From Agapanthus africanus (taxonomy: Eukaryota; Streptophyta; Magnoliopsida; Asparagales; Amaryllidaceae), in assembly GCA_030015575.1 (NCBI GenBank), contig JASDDO010000006.1, positions 326,230,361-326,294,360 of the forward strand: a stretch of DNA of 64,000 nucleotides. Direction: 5' to 3'. Shown piece by piece: positions 58,956 to 64,000 of this stretch. Numbering within the stretch: position 1 is the first letter of the stretch; each line of letters begins with the position of its first letter. The position numbers and the translations under genes are program-made. The notes below the pieces were generated by a model. That model searched no databases, was not told the origin of the DNA, and saw nothing but the letters and a program-made list of their open reading frames with translations.

Positions 58956-59160
58956 TGAGGACTTATGGCCAATATTGGGCTAAGTCCAATCTGGTTAAAA
59001 TGTTTAACATTTTATTTTGGGCTGTTAAGCCTTTATTTGGGCTTGGCCCTTTTGACAATGTTTTTTTGTCTTTTATTGAATGCTGGGCATTCATCAGAGC
59101 TCTGGGCTTATTAAAGAACAATTTATGTTCTGTCAGCGCGACAAATACGTCGCCCGTGGG
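58956..59160 (-). mobile_element. LTR remnant of the element-T family
   Basis: The TGAGGACTTATGGCCAATAT...GGGCT stretch followed by GTTTAACA resembles 18918-19010. Hairpins AAATGTTTAACATTT (about 58998), AGAACAATTTATGTTCT (about 59116) and CGACAAATACGTCG (about 59139) are of the same style as those in the complete LTRs. Confidence 0.55.
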
Positions 59161-59171
59161 GACAACCATAT

Positions 59172-60122
59172 ATGATTGGCCTAATTCCTCGTCATCCGAC
59201 TGGTTATCTGCAATGGGCTCATTATATTTTGTCGGCGAAGAAGTCGCAATTACTAAAGCTTGGGTTGTATCCCGCAATTTATGCTTCTCTCTTCCAGTAT
59301 CCTATGCTTCCCACCTGGTGGGTTAAGGCCTTTCTGGAGCAGTGGAATATTCCTACCCATACCTTCCTTTCGCTGGACCGAGAAATATCGATCTTCTTAG
59401 AGGAATTTGCAGAAGTTTCTGGCTTACCGGTTATGGGGGAGCATTATAAGGAACTGCTTCCTACAGATGAATATATTTTTGGTGCCAAGCCGGTGATGAC
59501 CGGCCTTACCCCGGAGAGTGCCATTCAACACCAATTTCTTAGTTTGATCAAAGTGTTGAATATTTATGAGGGCCTTTTCCTCGAATCTGGGAGCTGCGGG
59601 GTTAATTTCGAGGATTTCATCGCTCATTTTCTTCATCCGGAGGTCCTCTCGAAGGAGGCTGCTAAATTTGCCACGCTTGACGACCCTTTCGGCTTAGGTT
59701 TAAACAACCTGCCGACGGCGGAGGCAGATCAGAAGAGTTTCTTCCTTCCCAACACTCCAGTTGTTTCTTTCGCGGAGGTCGCAGTCCCTGGGATTGATGA
59801 GGAAACGTTCTTTCTGGGGTTTCTTGGGCTATGGCTGAGCTGGTTTGCACTCCCGATGCACCTTTGCCGTATGAGGCCGTCTGTCTTCTATCCGGCTCAC
59901 CGAATGATTATTGGGGTGAAAGTGGATGTCAGGGTCGCCGGTTTAGCTCATTTGTATTACGGCCTTAGTCAAACGGCGGATACTATTGAACCCGGAGTGC
60001 AGCATGTGAACTTCTCGATGCATTACTTCATGTCATGGCTCGAGCTACATGCACTTGGCGTTTTTGGTATCCATAAAAGGCCTTCATTCTATGACGGGTG
60101 CGGCTTCCTCCGGATTATGTGA
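59172..60122 (+). other. Plant mobile domain, best-preserved open part (316 codons)
   Basis: ATG at 59172, TGA at 60120. It includes LSLDREISIFLEEFAEVSGL (residues about 75-95), a Gly/Pro-rich middle and LWLSWFALPMHLCRMRPSVF (about 215-240). The homologous reading continues in frame after the stop to about 60650 (FRKNDAALFMRYNPHHFSQQ), so the TGA is a lesion rather than the natural end. Confidence 0.7.
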
Positions 60123-61840
60123 TTAGTCGGCGCATCTATTGTAAATCCGTCACCGTGGGAAGCTAGGGGTTTGCTCCTTCGTCCTTGCACGGTTGGAGAT
60201 GGCATGACCTTCACCAACAAGATTTTGACCATCGGCAAAGAGTCCGCAACAACGGTGTAGCCATTTTGGGACATTTTTAAAGATGGAGCCTCTGTTTTGA
60301 AAGCTCGGGAAATCCTCCATTTATATTCTATCAGACCGGGCTTTCGAGGGTTTAGGAAAAATGATGCGGCGTTATTCATGAGATACAATCCGCATCATTT
60401 TTCCCAACAATTGAGCTATAATCAGGGAGTTCCGCTAGAGGCTTTCTTGTTAGAACCTGCTGCCACCGAAGAGGGGATGCGAAACGCGCTGCATCATTTT
60501 ATGCGCATGAACACAGGGTCCAATTTCTTTATCAGTGAACCGAGATGTGTCCCGAAGGCCCTTAGTGTGTACGTGGCGTAGTACCAGCATTCAATGGGCG
60601 CCGTCGTTAGGGAAGAGAAGCGACTGCTGCTCGATCGCAAAGGTGCACCCCTGCTGGCAATCGAAACGTCCCCCTAAAGCGACGGACCATTGTCCCACCT
60701 CCGCTAAGATAAGCTACTGTGATCGAAGTCCCGCACGACAGGCCCGAGCTACCGATACCCCGGGCTCCTGTAGAAAAGGTGACTATAGAATCTCCCGATT
60801 CTGGCGTGGGTTCAGATATCGGGACTCGTCGTCCTAAAGTTCCTAGCAAGCATAAGCTTGCGCTAGCTGTGACCGGAGCTCGCTCGCAGAAGAGGAAGAA
60901 AAATTAGATCCTTTCTGTCGATGTTGTACTCGGCCAGGAGCCTCACGCTCCTTATGGCGAGGGCCTGAGCGAGTATGGGACAAATGAGGGTCTATTCATG
61001 CCACCAGATGATACTGATCTAGCGGCTGCCATTACAGCTTCTGAGCAATTGGCAAGCCATGAAGCGGGACTGGCCATCCTCGTGCAATCAGGTCACCATT
61101 AGCTGTATCTTTCGTCATTGCATCATATTTTTGTCATCATGTTTTGACTGACACTTTTCCCCTTTTTTTAACAGGAAATTCCACCGAAGAAGCACTTGCG
61201 GCTTCTCTTAGGACCTTTGAGGAGGAGGAGAGGATTCGCGCTTCGCTGGGCGTTGGTATATTTTGGCTCACCGCGTCTCTGCTCCCATTTCTTATGGGTA
61301 ATCTGACCCCTGCTTTTCATCTTATTACAGGAGCTACCTCTACTCAGGTTATTCCAGGCATGGCACCGACTTCACAGGGTGGTGCGGAGACGCTTTCCGG
61401 GTCGGCTATCGAAGTCTCAGTTCCGCCGGTATTGCCGAAAGAAGCTTCACTTAAGCAACCGATGACGGACGCCATAACAGCTCCAGAGATAACCCTTGGC
61501 GCGGACGATGACGTCCTATTGAAGGAGGTCTTTAGAAGATCTGCCCTCATGGCCCGGGCGGAGTGGAAGCGTAGGATGCGCGCGGCAAAGGAGCATGCCG
61601 CCTCCTTGGATGCGGGTGCAAGTTCAAGCGCTGTTACCCCTGCCCCTACTCCTTCAGAGGATGCTCCGGCTGCCTTGTCCACCGCCCACAGACAGGCAGC
61701 ACGTGCGGCTCGGGAAGCAATCGAAAAACCGACCCGATGTAACGTGACATTGGTTTTTTTTTTGTCAAAGTTTTAACTTTCAGGTTCTCATATATACTAT
61801 CTTGCAGGGCCGAGTCTTGCCGAAGAAGTGGCGGCAACCA

Positions 61841-61975
61841 CCGAGCCTGAGGTAGCGGCAGGTGGGACAGCCACGATCGCCGAGCCCGAAGTAGCGGCAT
61901 GTGAGATAGCCACGATCGTCGAGCCCGAGGTAGCGGTAGATGAGATGGCTACAATCGCCAAGCCCGAGGTAGCCA
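61841..61975 (+). repeat. 39-bp coding tandem repeat, four copies
   Basis: Copies start at 61841, 61880, 61919 and 61958 and encode EPEVAAGGTATIA-like 13-residue units within the fourth exon of the intron-rich half. The frame is kept in all four. Confidence 0.95.
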
Positions 61976-62757
61976 CTCTTTCTCAAGAGTCAGGCACTGC
62001 TCCAATCGTCGCTCTTTCCCCTTACGGCTCCTTGCAGTTGCCGGACGCTGCGAGTGTCACGACGATTCTCGTGGAATCGGGAGATGAGGCTACGGGCGGC
62101 GAGACCGTTCCGATGGAGGAGGGTGGAGCATTCGCTGCATCCAGTGACACCCTTGTTGGGGTCTCGACCGGCGACTCACCAGGTAGATTTTGGGTCATCG
62201 CTTTCCCCTTTATTCTGCAATCCCTTTCAATTTCTTTTGACATTGTTTCTCTTATTTCTAATGCAGGTGTGATGAGCGTTGGGTTTATGCCACCCGGAGA
62301 AGTGTCTCCAGTTGCTGCTTTGACGGTGACCGCTCCTTTACCCTCTCTCGTATCATCTCAAATGCTGGAAGGTGCGGATTTATGACCCATCTGTTTCATT
62401 ATAGGCTGTATACTTTATGTACTGACATTGCATTACTGCATCCTTACAGGAGTCCTTTTTGATCACCTGTATCAGGTGCTACACCCACACTTCTCTTTCC
62501 AGTCAGAGATTGCCTCGTCTAGTGGCGCTGGTGAGTACAGCCTTCAGCTGATGTCTTTTCTTTTACAGGCAGCCAAATCATTTCTAATTCTTCTTTGTTT
62601 TGATTGCAGCACTACAGATCGAAGGAGGAGACGAAAGAACAGTTGCGCCACTAGTACTCCCAGCCTTGCCACCTGCTGCAGCCGGTATAGTAAACTCCAT
62701 TGTTCATGAACTTCATCTATTTCATGAACCGTCATTTGACTGTGATTTATTTTGCAG

Positions 62758-63401
62758 CGGTGATACCGACTTCAGCTCCGTTCGAATCTCGAGTCGTAAT
62801 GCCAGCAGGTACCTTTTCTCGACGTTCATCTTCCAAAGGTGCTGTGAATAGTCCACGCATGTTGAGCAACTACATCGAGGAGCTTGACGTGGAGACTCCC
62901 ACATTCGCTGCAGATTTTGCCGCGGAGGTTAATCCTATGCTGGTGACGCTCGTGAACTTTCATAGTGAGGGCGTCGTTGAGTCTTGGGTTAATCACTGTA
63001 GGGAAATTGAGGCCTGTCTGCATGAGCTTGAATTTGGACGTCCTGCTCCTGAGGTCCTGGCTGTGAACTCTCAACGGGCTGCGTGGGTTGAGCAGAGCAT
63101 TCCCTACTTCCGCCATCTTGAACAAGAAGCGGCCTTAAAGCGTAAGGAGTGTGAAGAGATTTCAAGCGACTCTGCTCGACTGCATGCTCAGGTTGACGCC
63201 AATGCTGTGCAGTTGAAAACTATCTTTGAGGGCCTTCTACGATGTATTTCCGATGGGCTAACGCTGAGGCAGAAGCTCGACCTCATCGAGCGAGATGCAC
63301 AGAATCATGGGACAGCTCAGCGGGCCGTCGAAGAGCAACTTTCGTCCTACTTGCAGCAACGAGCCCAAGTTGAAGCGGAGTTAGCCGCGGCAGCTGACTA
63401 A
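62758..63401 (+). other. Last exon: coiled-coil domain of the antisense gene
   Basis: An open 214-codon exon after the acceptor TTTATTTTGCAG. It begins TSAPFESRVVMPAGTFSRRS, then LSNYIEELDVETPTF, and ends in heptad-like helices such as FRHLEQEAALKRKECEEISS and AVEEQLSSYLQQRAQVEAEL. Its end is the part still seen in element T at 12345-12620, so the gene was present before the two elements separated. Confidence 0.75.
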
Positions 63402-63746
63402 GAAAATGGGCTGAAGGAAGTGCGCGAGCGACTGATTGGACTATTGAAAATGCTTCCCTCTCAATGATCGTTTTTGTACCATTTGTAATTTCGAATAAAA
63501 TGTATCCATTTTTTATTCTTTCATAAGATGTATTTTTTACCCAATTGAATTTATGAATAAAAGATACATTTCTTTCGTAATGTCTTATGTCATCTCTTTG
63601 CTTTCTTCTTTTCTTTGTTATCAGCATGTCACTTTAGTAAGCATAGCCTGCAGATGATAGAGTGAGCATTCCGTTTTGAATTCTTCGAGAGGTAGTGATG
63701 GCTTAGAAAACAGGTTCAGATCTGCTGCCTAAGACTTTTCAACTTC
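63402..63746. other. 3' flank of the antisense gene
   Basis: Non-coding; aligns loosely with 12620-12730. AATAAA at 63495 and AATAAAAG at 63556 (ATGAATAAAAGATACATTT) are candidate poly(A) signals for the antisense transcript. Confidence 0.5.
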
Positions 63747-63913
63747 ATGAGCCGTGAGGGTCTCATAAAGACTTTTCTCCTTACGAGTCGAGAGGATCTC
63801 GTAGGTGTGTTTTCTCTTTAGGAATCGTGAGGATTCCTAAGCGCGTTTTCTCTTGTAAGTCGTAAGGATCTTACAAATGAGTTTTCTTCCTTACGGGTCG
63901 AGAGGACCTGTAA
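63747..63913. repeat. Hairpin array with conserved loop and perfectly covarying stems (locus 2)
   Basis: Five hairpins at 36-37-bp intervals. Stems: ATGAG/CTCAT (63747-63766), TACGAG/CTCGTA (63782-63803), TAGGAAT/ATTCCTA (63819-63839), TTGTAAG/CTTACAA (63853-63876), TTACGGGTC/GACCTGTAA (63891-63913; one G-T pair). The loop is conserved as TCGWGAGGAT and the linkers as TTTTCTCYTT, while every stem has a different sequence. Same family as 14469-14981. Confidence 0.95.
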
Positions 63914-64000
63914 GTGATTGATGGTGTTGCCATTATCCACACTTTGCGGAGTCAGGAGTTGCTCTGAGCGTTTCCATGGGGTCAGGATTGACTTTAACCA
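63914..64000. other. Window end inside the repeat zone
   Basis: No gene. Palindromic and GGGGTCAGGAtt-type pieces resemble 14640-14700 loosely. Confidence 0.4.

Larger units (their letters stand above)
59172..63401 (+). pseudogene. Antisense gene of the element-T relative: PMD protein with intron-rich 3' half and coiled-coil end
   Basis: The large first exon (59172 to about 60660) carries the plant mobile domain: WWVKAFLEQWNIPTHTFLSL and EEFAEVSGLPVMGEHYKELL follow the PMD pattern of a Trp-containing helix, THTF and a GLPV motif. Stops lie at 60120, 60258 and 60579, and the frame shifts before 60719; one more stop is at 60905. From there I place seven introns: 61092-61174, 61256-61330, 61739-61807, 62183-62266, 62372-62449, 62531-62609, 62685-62757. 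All are GT-AG, 69-84 nt and phase 1. Exons between them are 81, 408, 375, 105, 81 and 75 nt, and every exon after the first intron is open. The last exon (62758-63401) is a coiled coil. PMDs occur in host proteins such as MAIN/MAIL1 and in transposons; its role here is unknown. Confidence 0.8.
57957..64000 (-). mobile_element. Element-T relative, continuing past the window
   Basis: 57957-58955 matches the leader of element T (17750-18917) in the same orientation. 58956-59160 resembles the start of its LTR. 59172-63401 is the antisense gene, and 63747-63913 is the same hairpin array as 14469-14981. The orientation of the retroelement is therefore minus, and its gag should lie beyond 64000. Having a leader and an LTR piece directly beside the antisense gene implies either two elements joined through a shared LTR or a deletion inside one LTR. 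Confidence 0.7.

Noticed and set aside
63747..63913. CRISPR-like array of ~36-bp spaced units
   Set aside because: The conserved part is loop plus linker and the variable parts are paired stems, not unique spacers; the setting is a plant retrotransposon.
1..64000. Endogenous pararetrovirus or other viral insertion
   Set aside because: No movement-protein, coat-protein or pararetroviral polymerase signature; all polymerase and gag pieces fit Ty1-copia or Ty3-gypsy elements.

Overview
This is nuclear DNA of a flowering plant, made almost entirely of nested LTR retrotransposons. Evidence for a plant is the lineages present: Angela/BARE-like Ty1-copia, Athila with a tRNA-Asp primer site, chromovirus-type Ty3-gypsy LTRs, and a plant mobile domain (PMD) gene. 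No host gene, rRNA or CRISPR is visible. The species cannot be named from the sequence.

Layout. 1-7463: decayed minus-strand Angela interior, split by three solo LTRs (322-1633, 2099-4152, 5184-7374). 7464-10622: a chromovirus-type LTR-like stretch holding a 396-bp fold-back element. 10623-20347: a minus-strand, pol-less Ty3-gypsy element ('element T') with two LTRs, a gag relic, long tandem-repeat blocks and the tail of an antisense gene. 20390-21399: another chromovirus-type LTR. 21400-46514: a plus-strand Angela element with two 2031-bp LTRs. Its interior is interrupted by a 4.4-kb solo LTR (24314-28713), a gag-protease-only Athila (29860-38769) and a 1.7-kb solo LTR (41977-43671). 46515-48768: LTR and gag of a minus-strand gypsy element, cut at 48769 by a second Angela on the minus strand (48769 to about 57956). 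57957-64000: part of an element-T relative carrying a much better preserved antisense gene.

Target-site duplications (TSDs) fix many boundaries: taatt, tctct, atatc and atatg are exact, while acagt/acggt, ggctt/cgctt and tgtgg/tgtag each have one mismatch. The many solo LTRs point to frequent LTR-LTR recombination.

Two things go beyond ordinary nested repeats. First, element T and a related solo-LTR family are built largely from consecutive short hairpins. In the best arrays (14469-14981 and 63747-63913) the loop and linker are conserved from unit to unit, while the stems differ in sequence yet remain complementary. Second, the element-T relative carries, apparently antisense to its gag, a PMD plus coiled-coil gene. 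I can place seven 69-84-nt GT-AG introns in its 3' half; all are phase 1 and all internal exons are multiples of three. An antisense position would let such introns survive retrotransposition.
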